From Gammaproteobacteria bacterium (GTDB taxonomy: Bacteria; Pseudomonadota; Gammaproteobacteria; Competibacterales; Competibacteraceae), in assembly GCA_003562535.1 (NCBI GenBank), contig PWUP01000254.1, forward strand, positions 1 through 13,252: a DNA stretch of 13,252 nucleotides, written 5' to 3'. A model generated the notes under the pieces. The model did no database searches and was not told the origin of the DNA. It saw nothing but the letters and a program-made list of their open reading frames with translations. The position numbers and the translations under genes were made by a program. Each line of letters begins with the position of its first letter. Positions within the stretch are counted from its first letter, which is position 1. Below are positions 7,197 to 13,252 of the stretch, in pieces.

Positions 7197-7224
7197 TTCA
7201 GCGCGGTTTGTTTCTGTGCACAGC

Positions 7225-7249
7225 CGGACGGGGCATCTTGCCCCGTCCG
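7225..7249. repeat. Perfect 11-bp hairpin
   Basis: CGGACGGGGCA (7225-7235) and TGCCCCGTCCG (7239-7249) pair perfectly around a TCT loop. There is no T-tract on either side. With the similar ACGGGG stem at 7308-7331 it looks like a member of a short palindrome family. Confidence 0.6.
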
Positions 7250-7307
7250 TAGCGTTTGTGGTGTACGGGCATCCGTGTCGATCTACGCAGCGGGTAACTC
7301 AAACGTT

Positions 7308-7331
7308 GCGACGGGGTGAATACCCCGTTGC
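7308..7331. repeat. 10-bp hairpin with ACGGGGT core
   Basis: GCGACGGGGT (7308-7317) pairs with ACCCCGTTGC (7322-7331) around a GAAT loop, with one G-T wobble (7310 with 7329). The core resembles the stem at 7225-7249 but the two are not copies. No T-tract follows. Confidence 0.5.
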
Positions 7332-7444
7332 GCAGGCGCTGTCTTCGCCTAAAGTTCGTTTGGCCAACGTGGCATCCAATGTCAACAGCTCCTAGATCCA
7401 CCCGGTGACATTATCACGCACACAGTCCCAATATTCGGCACTAG

Positions 7445-7489
7445 CCGGCAAAACACCTGCAAGGCGGCTATCCGCAACATCACACATTA
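7445..7489. repeat. 45-bp direct repeat, copy B, covering the peptidase stop codon
   Basis: The second copy of the 7037-7081 repeat. On the minus strand it begins inside the antepenultimate codon of the peptidase gene and includes the stop TGA (7482-7480), then runs on for 35 bases beyond it. The last residues of the peptidase (DNV) are therefore encoded by repeat sequence. Confidence 0.85.
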
Positions 7490-9408
7490 TCAATCAACAC
7501 CGGCTCAATGGTCTCAGCCAGCGGGAAATTAAAGACCTGGGCATAGAAATACAACTCCGCCTCTAAAGCCCGCTTGATGTTCGCCGCTTGCTTAAACCCA
7601 TGCCGCTCTTCAGCAAAGGTCACATAGGCCACCGGCAAGCCCTTAGCCCGCAAAGCCTCCACCATGGATTCAGCCTGATTTGGCGGCACGACTTGATCCT
7701 GCAAGCCTTGAAAAAAGATGATCGGTGCGTCTAAACGGTCAATATGATGGATCGGCGAACGCTGGCGATATAACTCACGCGCCTCGGGATACGGCCCCAC
7801 CAGTTGATCGAGATACCGGGCTTCAAACTTATGGGTATCACGCGCCAAGGTCTCTAAATCACTGATGCCATAATAACTGGCTCCGGCACGGAATACGCGG
7901 TGAAAGGTTAACGCCGCCAAGGTACTGTAGCCCCCAGCACTGCGGCCCCGAATCGCACAACGCTGCGGATCCACCCGCCCTTGCGCGATCAGATACTCCG
8001 CCGCCGCCACACAATCGGCCACGTCCACCTCACCCCATCCGCCGGTTAACGCTTGGTGATACGCTCGGCCATACCCCGTGCTGCCACGATAATTCACATC
8101 CACCACCGCAAAACCGCGTGAGGTCCAAAACTGGATCTGCAAATTCAACGCCATACGGGTCGCTGCCGTCGGCCCGCCGTGGCTGATCACCATCAGCGGC
8201 GGTAATTCTCCCGGCAAGCCCTGATAGTCGGGGTGCGTGGGCGGATAAAAAAAGGCATGTGCCTGAGCGCCTTGGGTGGTCGGAAATCGCATCGGCACCG
8301 GTCGGGCAATCGCCGCTGCATTCAGCGGCGCGCTACCCGCTGTGCGTAAAGTGCGCAGCGTCCCATCCAGTGGATCACGCTCCACAATGGCGCTCATTTG
8401 ATCGGGCGCACCGGCGCGGAACACCAAGCGATCCCCATAACTGCGCAGCCCATCAATCTGGGTATAAGGCGTGGTCAGCGGTTCCAAGCGTTGACCCGGG
8501 CGAATTTGCCCGAGCGACCAGCGCCCCTCTTGGCAATACGCCGCGTATATCACGCCATCATCGTTGATGGCGTAGGTGGACATAGCAAACACCCATTGCG
8601 GCAAACCAAATTCTGCCGCCATAGGGCACAGCGGTTCGAGGTGCTGGCCTTGGCATTCGTACAGGTTCCACCAGCCACTGCGATCAGACACGCAATATAG
8701 GCGTTGATCTGGCCCCCATTGCGGCTGAAAAATCGACTCCTGAGGCCCACCCGCAAGGCGTTGAGCCTGGTGAGGCAGACCGGCAGCGTCGAGTTCGGCC
8801 CGCCATAGCTCGGTGCCATCCCAAGGTCGATTGGGATGATTCCAGCTCAGCCAGACCAGATGCTGACCATCGGGACTTAGGGTGGGTGAGCTGTAGAAAT
8901 CCGCACCGCTGACCAAGACGACCGGCTCGGCCACAGCGGACGGCTCGGATGGCGCAGGGATTGCAACCAGGAGATTATCCGGCTCGCCGTGTTCGCTGTG
9001 GATTTCACACACCGCCAGCAGGCGCTGGCGCTGACCATCCCAGCATAAGTCCGCAAAGCGCGCGTTCGGTTGAGCGGTCAAGGCCACGGGCGGGCCTCCC
9101 GGGCGCTGCCGATAAATTTGCTGATCGTGGAGGTTGACGTAGTACATCACTCCCTGGGCGACGGTATAAGCGCCGCCGCCGTATTCATGCACTCGCGAAC
9201 CGACACTGTGGGCTAACGGAGTACAGTCTGCACACTCGCCATTGGCGCTACGGCGCACCAGCACAACCCGACCGGCATCACTGGGGCGGGCTTCCGTCCA
9301 ATAGGTGTCGGCACCGTCCAGCACAACATCACCCAAACCGATACTGCCTTGGACAATGGCGTCGGCGGTGACGGGCGACGGCCAACTCCCGTAGGCTCGC
9401 GGCGTCAT
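7480..9408 (-). CDS. S9 family serine peptidase (prolyl oligopeptidase / acylaminoacyl-peptidase type)
   Basis: A 642-residue enzyme with the two-part layout of the S9 family: an N-terminal beta-propeller region (about residues 1-380; LSPDGQHLVWLSWNHPNRPWDGT is a typical blade) and a C-terminal alpha/beta-hydrolase. Catalytic residues visible: nucleophile S490 in GRSAGG, D571 in LQDQVVPP, H603 in ERHGF. HGGP at residues 410-413 is the usual oxyanion-region motif. The hydrolase half resembles dipeptidyl aminopeptidase/acylaminoacyl-peptidases (S9C) more than classical prolyl oligopeptidase; exact specificity cannot be read. There is no signal peptide, so it is probably cytoplasmic and trims short or blocked peptides. 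Its ATG (9408-9406) overlaps the cysE stop in ATGA, indicating translational coupling; no other ribosome site is needed. Its last three codons lie in a repeat, so the C-terminus may have been altered by that repeat's arrival. Confidence 0.92.
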   Translation of the reverse strand: MTPRAYGSWPSPVTADAIVQGSIGLGDVVLDGADTYWTEARPSDAGRVVLVRRSANGECADCTPLAHSVGSRVHEYGGGAYTVAQGVMYYVNLHDQQIYRQRPGGPPVALTAQPNARFADLCWDGQRQRLLAVCEIHSEHGEPDNLLVAIPAPSEPSAVAEPVVLVSGADFYSSPTLSPDGQHLVWLSWNHPNRPWDGTELWRAELDAAGLPHQAQRLAGGPQESIFQPQWGPDQRLYCVSDRSGWWNLYECQGQHLEPLCPMAAEFGLPQWVFAMSTYAINDDGVIYAAYCQEGRWSLGQIRPGQRLEPLTTPYTQIDGLRSYGDRLVFRAGAPDQMSAIVERDPLDGTLRTLRTAGSAPLNAAAIARPVPMRFPTTQGAQAHAFFYPPTHPDYQGLPGELPPLMVISHGGPTAATRMALNLQIQFWTSRGFAVVDVNYRGSTGYGRAYHQALTGGWGEVDVADCVAAAEYLIAQGRVDPQRCAIRGRSAGGYSTLAALTFHRVFRAGASYYGISDLETLARDTHKFEARYLDQLVGPYPEARELYRQRSPIHHIDRLDAPIIFFQGLQDQVVPPNQAESMVEALRAKGLPVAYVTFAEERHGFKQAANIKRALEAELYFYAQVFNFPLAETIEPVLIDNV

Positions 9409-10220
9409 GATGGACTACCGAGTTGGTGATCCATACGCTCCGCTGGGCGTTCACAACCGGCACAGCCGATGACTTTGGCCGGAACCCCAGCCACCGTACA
9501 ATGAGCGGGGACTGGCTCCAGCACCACACTGCCCGCACCCACTCGACTGCCCTCACCGACTTCGACATTGCCAAGAATTTTAGCCCCGGCACCGATCAAT
9601 ACCCCTTGGCGCACTTTGGGATGTCGGTCACCGCATTCTTTGCCGGTACCGCCGAGGGTCACCTCATGCAGCATGGAAACATCATTTTCGACCACAGCGG
9701 TTTCACCAATCACTACACTGGTAGCGTGGTCAATCATGATCCCTCGCCCCAGACGTGCCGCCGGATGAATATCAGCGGCGAACACTTCAGACATCCGATT
9801 TTGCAGGTATAAGGCCATGTGCAGACGACGTTGTTGCCATAACCAATGCGCTGTCCGATAGGCTTGCAAGGCGTGAAAGCCTTTGAAATACAGCAGCGGT
9901 TCCAGATAAGTGCTGCACGCCGGGTCGCGTTGGTTAACCGCGACAATATCCGCCCGTGCCGCCGCGCCAATCTGCGGGTCAGCCTGATAAGCTTCGTCAA
10001 AGACTTCACGCAGCAGCATAGCGCGCACTTCGACGCTGCCGAGTTTATGCGCTAGATGGTAGCTCAAAGCACTTTCTAAGTCGTCGTGCTTGAGAATCAT
10101 GGAATGGACATAACTGGCCAGCACCGGTTCATCGGCAACCATGGCGGCCGCCTCACGGCGGATGCGCGACCAGACAGGGTCATGGGAGGGTAACTCAACG
10201 GGTCTGGATGCAGTATGCAT
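9405..10220 (-). CDS. cysE: Serine O-acetyltransferase
   Basis: Transfers acetyl from acetyl-CoA to L-serine, giving O-acetylserine for cysteine synthesis in the cytoplasm. At 271 aa it matches E. coli CysE (273 aa). The N-terminal helical domain (about residues 10-145) is followed by a left-handed beta-helix of hexapeptide repeats (about 150-250). Catalytic residues align with E. coli: D150 in DIHPAA and H165 in MIDHAT (D143 and H158), plus H200 in GDRHPK (H193). IGAGAKILGNVEV and GAGSVVLEPVP are the typical coenzyme A-binding coils. The C-terminal tail ends in RMDHQLGSPS rather than the usual final isoleucine through which CysE docks into CysK, so complex formation in the E. coli manner is doubtful. 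The start at 10220 has only a weak GAG ribosome site. The stop overlaps the start of the S9 peptidase gene by four bases. Confidence 0.95.
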   Translation of the reverse strand: MHTASRPVELPSHDPVWSRIRREAAAMVADEPVLASYVHSMILKHDDLESALSYHLAHKLGSVEVRAMLLREVFDEAYQADPQIGAAARADIVAVNQRDPACSTYLEPLLYFKGFHALQAYRTAHWLWQQRRLHMALYLQNRMSEVFAADIHPAARLGRGIMIDHATSVVIGETAVVENDVSMLHEVTLGGTGKECGDRHPKVRQGVLIGAGAKILGNVEVGEGSRVGAGSVVLEPVPAHCTVAGVPAKVIGCAGCERPAERMDHQLGSPS

Positions 10221-10256
10221 AGTTGAACTCGTGATTAAAGCGGATCAGTGGGTGGC

Positions 10257-10284
10257 ATCATAACTAAGTCGTCGGGTTTGTGCA
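10257..10284 (-). promoter_or_regulatory. Candidate promoter for cysE and the S9 peptidase
   Basis: On the minus strand TGCACA (10284-10279) and TATGAT (10262-10257) are separated by 16 bases, matching sigma-70 hexamers at four and five of six positions. Transcription would start near 10250, about 30 bases ahead of the cysE ATG. It is a modest match without further support. Confidence 0.3.
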
Positions 10285-10308
10285 CTAGTACCGTGCCCAA
10301 CTTTAAGC

Positions 10309-10340
10309 TCAATCGGCACCTTGGTTTAATGGCCGATTGA
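10309..10340. promoter_or_regulatory. 9-bp inverted repeat overlapping the clpB -35 region
   Basis: TCAATCGGC (10309-10317) and GCCGATTGA (10332-10340) are perfect complements around a 14-base spacer. The right arm overlaps the -35 element proposed for clpB. It is not the CIRCE operator, whose arms are TTAGCACTC and GAGTGCTAA. It could be a repressor or activator site serving clpB, cysE or both. Confidence 0.35.
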
Positions 10341-10365
10341 TTTAACCGCATTCTGCCCCCATAAA
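10336..10365 (+). promoter_or_regulatory. Sigma-32-type heat-shock promoter of clpB
   Basis: CCCCATAAA (10357-10365) is an excellent match to the sigma-32 -10 consensus CCCCATNT. ATTGAT (10336-10341) lies 15 bases upstream and fits the -35 CTTGAA at four of six positions. Transcription would start near 10372 and give a leader of under 30 bases before the clpB ATG. E. coli clpB is a classic sigma-32 gene, so the sequence match agrees with family knowledge. Confidence 0.65.
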
Positions 10366-10398
10366 CTCCCCAGATTCGATTGTTAAGGGGTAGTCCTC

Positions 10399-12975
10399 AT
10401 GCGTATGGATAAATTAACCAGCACGTTCCAGCAGGCTTTAAGCGATGCGCAAAGCTTAGCCGTGGGGCGTGATCATCAATTTATTGAACCTGCTCATGTA
10501 CTGGCAACCTTGCTGGATCAGCAGGGGGGCACGGTGCGCCCACTGTTGGCGCGGGCCGGGGTCAATGTCAACTTATTGCGTTCACAACTGGGCGAGGCGC
10601 TGGATCGCTTGCCCCAAGTGCAAGGGCATGGTGGCGATGTGCAGTTATCCCAGGCTATGGGGCGGTTGCTGAATGTCACCGATAAACTGGCTCAGGAGCG
10701 CAAAGACGCTTATATTTCGTCCGAACTGTTTGTATTGGCGGCGCTGGAAGAGCGCAGTGGGGTGAACGAATTACTGCGCAAAGCCGGTGCCGAGCGCCAG
10801 CGGATTGAACAGGCCATTAATGCCTTGCGCGGTGGGCAAAAGGTCGAAGATCCCAATGCCGAAGAGCAGCGCCAGGCGTTGGAAAAATACACCATCGATG
10901 TCACTGAACGCGCTGAGCAGGGCAAGCTTGATCCGGTGATTGGCCGCGACGATGAAATTCGCCGAGTGACTCAGGTATTAGCCCGACGGACTAAAAACAA
11001 CCCCGTGCTGATTGGGGAGCCAGGGGTGGGTAAAACCGCGATTGTCGAGGGGTTGGCGCAGCGGATTGTCAATGGTGAAGTTCCCGAAGGCTTAAAGCAT
11101 AAACGCCTGCTGTCGCTGGATATGGCCGCCTTGATTGCCGGGGCTAAATTTCGCGGTGATTTTGAAGAACGCCTGAAAGCGGTGCTGAATGATATTGCCA
11201 AACAAGAAGGCAATATCATTCTATTTATTGACGAATTACACACGATGGTCGGCGCGGGCAAAGCAGAAGGCTCTATGGATGCAGGCAATATGCTCAAACC
11301 GGCCTTGGCACGCGGCGAGTTGCACTGTGTCGGTGCCACTACACTGGATGAATACCGTAAATACATTGAAAAAGACGCCGCGTTAGAACGCCGTTTCCAA
11401 AAAGTGCTGGTGAATGAACCCTCAGTTGAAGACACGGTGGCGATTCTGCGCGGCTTAAAAGAACGCTATGAAGTCCATCATGGTGTGGAGATTACTGATC
11501 CGGCGATTGTCGCGGCCGCACAACTGAGCCATCGCTATATCACCGACCGGCAATTGCCCGATAAAGCCATCGATTTGATTGATGAAGCCGCTAGCCGGAT
11601 TCGGATGGAAATCGATTCCAAGCCGGAGGTGATGGATCGTCTGGATCGGCGCTTGATTCAATTAAAAATCGAGCGTGAAGCGGTGAAAAAAGAAACCGAC
11701 GAGGCGTCGAAAAAACGCTTGGCGGCGTTGCAAGAGGAGATCGCCCATATCGAGCGCGAATACTCGGATTTGGAAGAAATCTGGAAAGCGGAAAAAGCCA
11801 GTGTCCAGGGCGCGGCCCAGATCAAAGAGGAACTGGAACGCTTGCGACTGGAGTTAGACACGGCGCGGCGGGCGGGGGATTTAACTCGGATGTCTGAATT
11901 GCAATACGGCAAGATTCCCGAATTAGAGCGGCGTTTGCAGCAGGCTCAACAGTTTGAGCACAGCGAACACCATTTATTGCGTAATAAAGTCAGCGATGAG
12001 GAAATCGCCGAAGTCGTCTCCAAATGGACGGGGATTCCGGTGAGCAAAATGTTGGAGGCCGAACGCGATAAGCTGTTGCGGATGGAAGAGGCCGTGCATC
12101 GGCGCGTGGTCGGGCAGGGCGAGGCGGTTAAATCGGTCGCGGATGCCATTCGTCGTTCGCGGGCGGGGCTGTCTGACCCGAATCGACCCAATGGCTCGTT
12201 CCTGTTTTTAGGCCCGACGGGGGTGGGTAAAACCGAATTATGTAAAGCCTTGGCGGAATTTTTGTTTGATACCGAAGAGGCTATGGTGCGGATTGATATG
12301 TCCGAGTTCATGGAAAAACATTCGGTAGCGCGGTTGATTGGTGCGCCGCCGGGCTATGTCGGCTATGAAGAAGGCGGGTATTTAACCGAAATTGTCCGTC
12401 GCAAGCCGTATTCGGTGATTTTGCTCGATGAGGTCGAAAAAGCCCACAGCGATGTGTTCAATGTGTTGCTGCAAGTGCTGGACGATGGCCGCTTAACCGA
12501 TGGTCAAGGGCGGACTGTGGATTTCCGCAATACGGTGATTGTGATGACCTCGAATTTAGGTTCGGATCTCATTCAGCGTTTGGCGGGTGAAGAACACTAT
12601 GATGCGATGAAAACCGCCGTGCTGGAGATTGTCAGCGGTCATTTCCGTCCTGAATTCATCAACCGCATTGACGAAGTGGTGGTGTTCCATCCCTTGGGTC
12701 GCGAGCACATCCGCACGATTGCCGATATTCAGATCAATTGGCTGCGGCGGCGTTTGGCGGATCGTGGTTTGGGTCTGGAGGTGTCGCTGGCGGCTTTGGA
12801 TCGGCTGGGCGAAGCCGGTTTTGATCCGGTGTATGGCGCCCGTCCGCTGAAACGGGCGATTCAGCAGCAGTTGGAAAATCCGCTGGCGCAGCAGATTCTT
12901 GCGGGTGAGTTCGCTCAAGGGCAGACGATTGCTGTCGATGTGGGTGAGCATGGTTTGGTGTGTCGCCAGGGCTGA
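10399..12975 (+). CDS. clpB: ATP-dependent protein disaggregase ClpB
   Basis: Hexameric Hsp100 chaperone that pulls polypeptides out of aggregates, with DnaK, in the cytoplasm. Complete at 858 aa (E. coli 857). Domain order: N domain (1 to about 145, opening MRMDKLTSTFQQALSDAQSL), first AAA+ module with Walker A GEPGVGKT (K212) and Walker B LFIDELHT (E279), coiled-coil middle domain (about 410-525), second AAA+ module with Walker A GPTGVGKT (K611) and Walker B LLDEVEKAH (E678), and the C-terminal domain. These numbers are identical to E. coli. The start at 10399 has AAGGGG (10385-10390) eight bases upstream and matches the usual N-terminus; an ATG two codons later is the alternative. Codon 149, which in E. 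coli is a GTG giving the shorter ClpB form, is GTC here. A sigma-32-like promoter precedes the gene, and an ABC ATPase gene follows by 11 bases. Confidence 0.98.
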   Translation: MRMDKLTSTFQQALSDAQSLAVGRDHQFIEPAHVLATLLDQQGGTVRPLLARAGVNVNLLRSQLGEALDRLPQVQGHGGDVQLSQAMGRLLNVTDKLAQERKDAYISSELFVLAALEERSGVNELLRKAGAERQRIEQAINALRGGQKVEDPNAEEQRQALEKYTIDVTERAEQGKLDPVIGRDDEIRRVTQVLARRTKNNPVLIGEPGVGKTAIVEGLAQRIVNGEVPEGLKHKRLLSLDMAALIAGAKFRGDFEERLKAVLNDIAKQEGNIILFIDELHTMVGAGKAEGSMDAGNMLKPALARGELHCVGATTLDEYRKYIEKDAALERRFQKVLVNEPSVEDTVAILRGLKERYEVHHGVEITDPAIVAAAQLSHRYITDRQLPDKAIDLIDEAASRIRMEIDSKPEVMDRLDRRLIQLKIEREAVKKETDEASKKRLAALQEEIAHIEREYSDLEEIWKAEKASVQGAAQIKEELERLRLELDTARRAGDLTRMSELQYGKIPELERRLQQAQQFEHSEHHLLRNKVSDEEIAEVVSKWTGIPVSKMLEAERDKLLRMEEAVHRRVVGQGEAVKSVADAIRRSRAGLSDPNRPNGSFLFLGPTGVGKTELCKALAEFLFDTEEAMVRIDMSEFMEKHSVARLIGAPPGYVGYEEGGYLTEIVRRKPYSVILLDEVEKAHSDVFNVLLQVLDDGRLTDGQGRTVDFRNTVIVMTSNLGSDLIQRLAGEEHYDAMKTAVLEIVSGHFRPEFINRIDEVVVFHPLGREHIRTIADIQINWLRRRLADRGLGLEVSLAALDRLGEAGFDPVYGARPLKRAIQQQLENPLAQQILAGEFAQGQTIAVDVGEHGLVCRQG

Positions 12976-12986
12976 GTGAACTGCCC

Positions 12987-13252
12987 GTGGCTGTGCTCAG
13001 CATGGAGCAATTGGTGATCCATATCCCCGGGCGGCGTGCGGGTATGGAGTTGGAGTGTCGCATCGAGGCCGGACAGTGCTGGGGGATATTGGGACCGAAT
13101 GGAACCGGTAAAACCACACTATTGCATACCTTAGCGGGTTTGCGCCCCCCGCGCAGTGGCCGAATATGGATTGAAGATCGGCTGTTGACGCAGTTATCAC
13201 GCCGCCAGATTGCTCGGAAACTGGGTTTATTATTTCAACAGCAGCAGGATGA
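12987..13252 (+). CDS. ABC transporter ATP-binding protein, N-terminal fragment (siderophore/cobalamin type)
   Basis: The frame gives 88 codons from a GTG at 12987 to the window end. Walker A is GPNGTGKTTLL (G36 to about residue 46, lysine 42) and a Q-loop-like LLFQQ lies at about residues 81-85, where the fragment stops; signature motif and Walker B are beyond the edge. The stretch LRPPRSGRIWIEDRLLTQLS followed by RRQIARKLGLLFQ is the pattern of the FecE/BtuD/HmuV group of importer ATPases, so a role in iron-chelate, heme or cobalamin uptake is likely but not proven. Candidate starts are GTG 12987, GTG 12993 and ATG 13002; the first is preferred because the strand LSMEQLVIHIPGR then has the usual lead-in, but ribosome sites are weak. 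It begins 11 bases after clpB, so read-through from clpB is probable. Confidence 0.85.
   Translation, partial: MAVLSMEQLVIHIPGRRAGMELECRIEAGQCWGILGPNGTGKTTLLHTLAGLRPPRSGRIWIEDRLLTQLSRRQIARKLGLLFQQQQD

Larger units (their letters stand above)
6920..7479. other. Non-coding repeat block between ppk and the peptidase gene
   Basis: This 560-base stretch holds no gene I can support. It is filled with palindromes and repeats, listed separately: two hairpins with the same GTCGGGCA stem (6926-6990), a 45-bp direct repeat copy (7037-7081), a 32-bp inverted repeat (7106-7196), two further hairpins with ACGGGG stems (7225-7249, 7308-7331) and the second direct-repeat copy at the far end (7445-7489). Two open frames on the minus strand (6921-7187 and 7198-7401) run through these palindromes, have no family resemblance and no ribosome site, and are taken as accidental. 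Confidence 0.75.

Noticed and set aside
6921..7401. Two minus-strand frames (88 and 67 aa) in the ppk-peptidase gap
   Set aside because: They run through the palindromes, with composition set by the repeats, and lack ribosome sites.
9423..9812. 129-aa plus-strand frame within cysE
   Set aside because: It is antisense to a CysE frame with every catalytic residue intact, so it is a coding shadow.
10221..10398. CIRCE (HrcA) operator before clpB
   Set aside because: No TTAGCACTC/GAGTGCTAA arms are present; the dyad there has a different sequence and spacing.
10971..12311. Long minus-strand frames inside clpB (154, 121 and other aa)
   Set aside because: They are antisense to conserved ClpB motifs and are serine/arginine-rich translations typical of reverse-strand shadows.
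1..13252. tRNA, rRNA, CRISPR array, integrase, transposase or toxin-antitoxin pair
   Set aside because: None could be seen on either strand; the repeats present are palindromes and one direct repeat, without the regular spacing of a CRISPR array.

Overview
The window looks like chromosome from a gammaproteobacterium. This rests on a ClpB and a CysE whose key residues align closely with the Escherichia coli proteins (ClpB at identical numbering), a Slt70-type transglycosylase, a sigma-32-like promoter in front of clpB, and intergenic palindromes of the REP type. Genus cannot be read from the sequence. Most of the content is housekeeping or stress related. I see no phage, transposase, CRISPR array, rRNA or tRNA.

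Layout. 1-628 (minus strand): the first 56 codons of a CHAD-domain protein, cut by the window edge, preceded by a small single-span membrane protein of unknown function. 751-1686 (plus): an exported TAXI-like solute-binding protein with no transporter partner beside it. 1712-1735: a perfect hairpin between convergent genes. 1751-4466 (minus): two lytic transglycosylases in tandem, a small DUF4124-SLT protein followed by a large Slt70-like enzyme whose likely start lies inside the first gene. 4610-6919 (plus): ppk, polyphosphate kinase 1, divergent from the transglycosylases. 6920-7479: a non-coding block of palindromes and repeats. 7480-10220 (minus): cysE and an S9 prolyl-oligopeptidase-type peptidase joined by an ATGA overlap. 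10221-10398: a divergent control region. 10399-12975 (plus): clpB. 12987-13252 (plus): the first 88 codons of an ABC transporter ATPase of the siderophore/cobalamin type, cut by the window end.

How the parts relate. PPK1 makes polyphosphate and CHAD domains are known to bind it, so the left half has a polyphosphate theme, although the two genes are not in one operon. The two transglycosylases both cleave peptidoglycan in the periplasm. CysE supplies O-acetylserine for cysteine synthesis; its coupling to a cytoplasmic peptidase is unusual but no shared pathway is evident. ClpB is the heat-shock disaggregase.

The least ordinary part is 6904-7489. It holds six hairpins, one of them a 32-bp near-perfect inverted repeat with an alternative fold. 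It also holds a 45-bp direct repeat whose second copy covers the stop codon of the peptidase gene. I found no convincing undescribed multi-gene system here.
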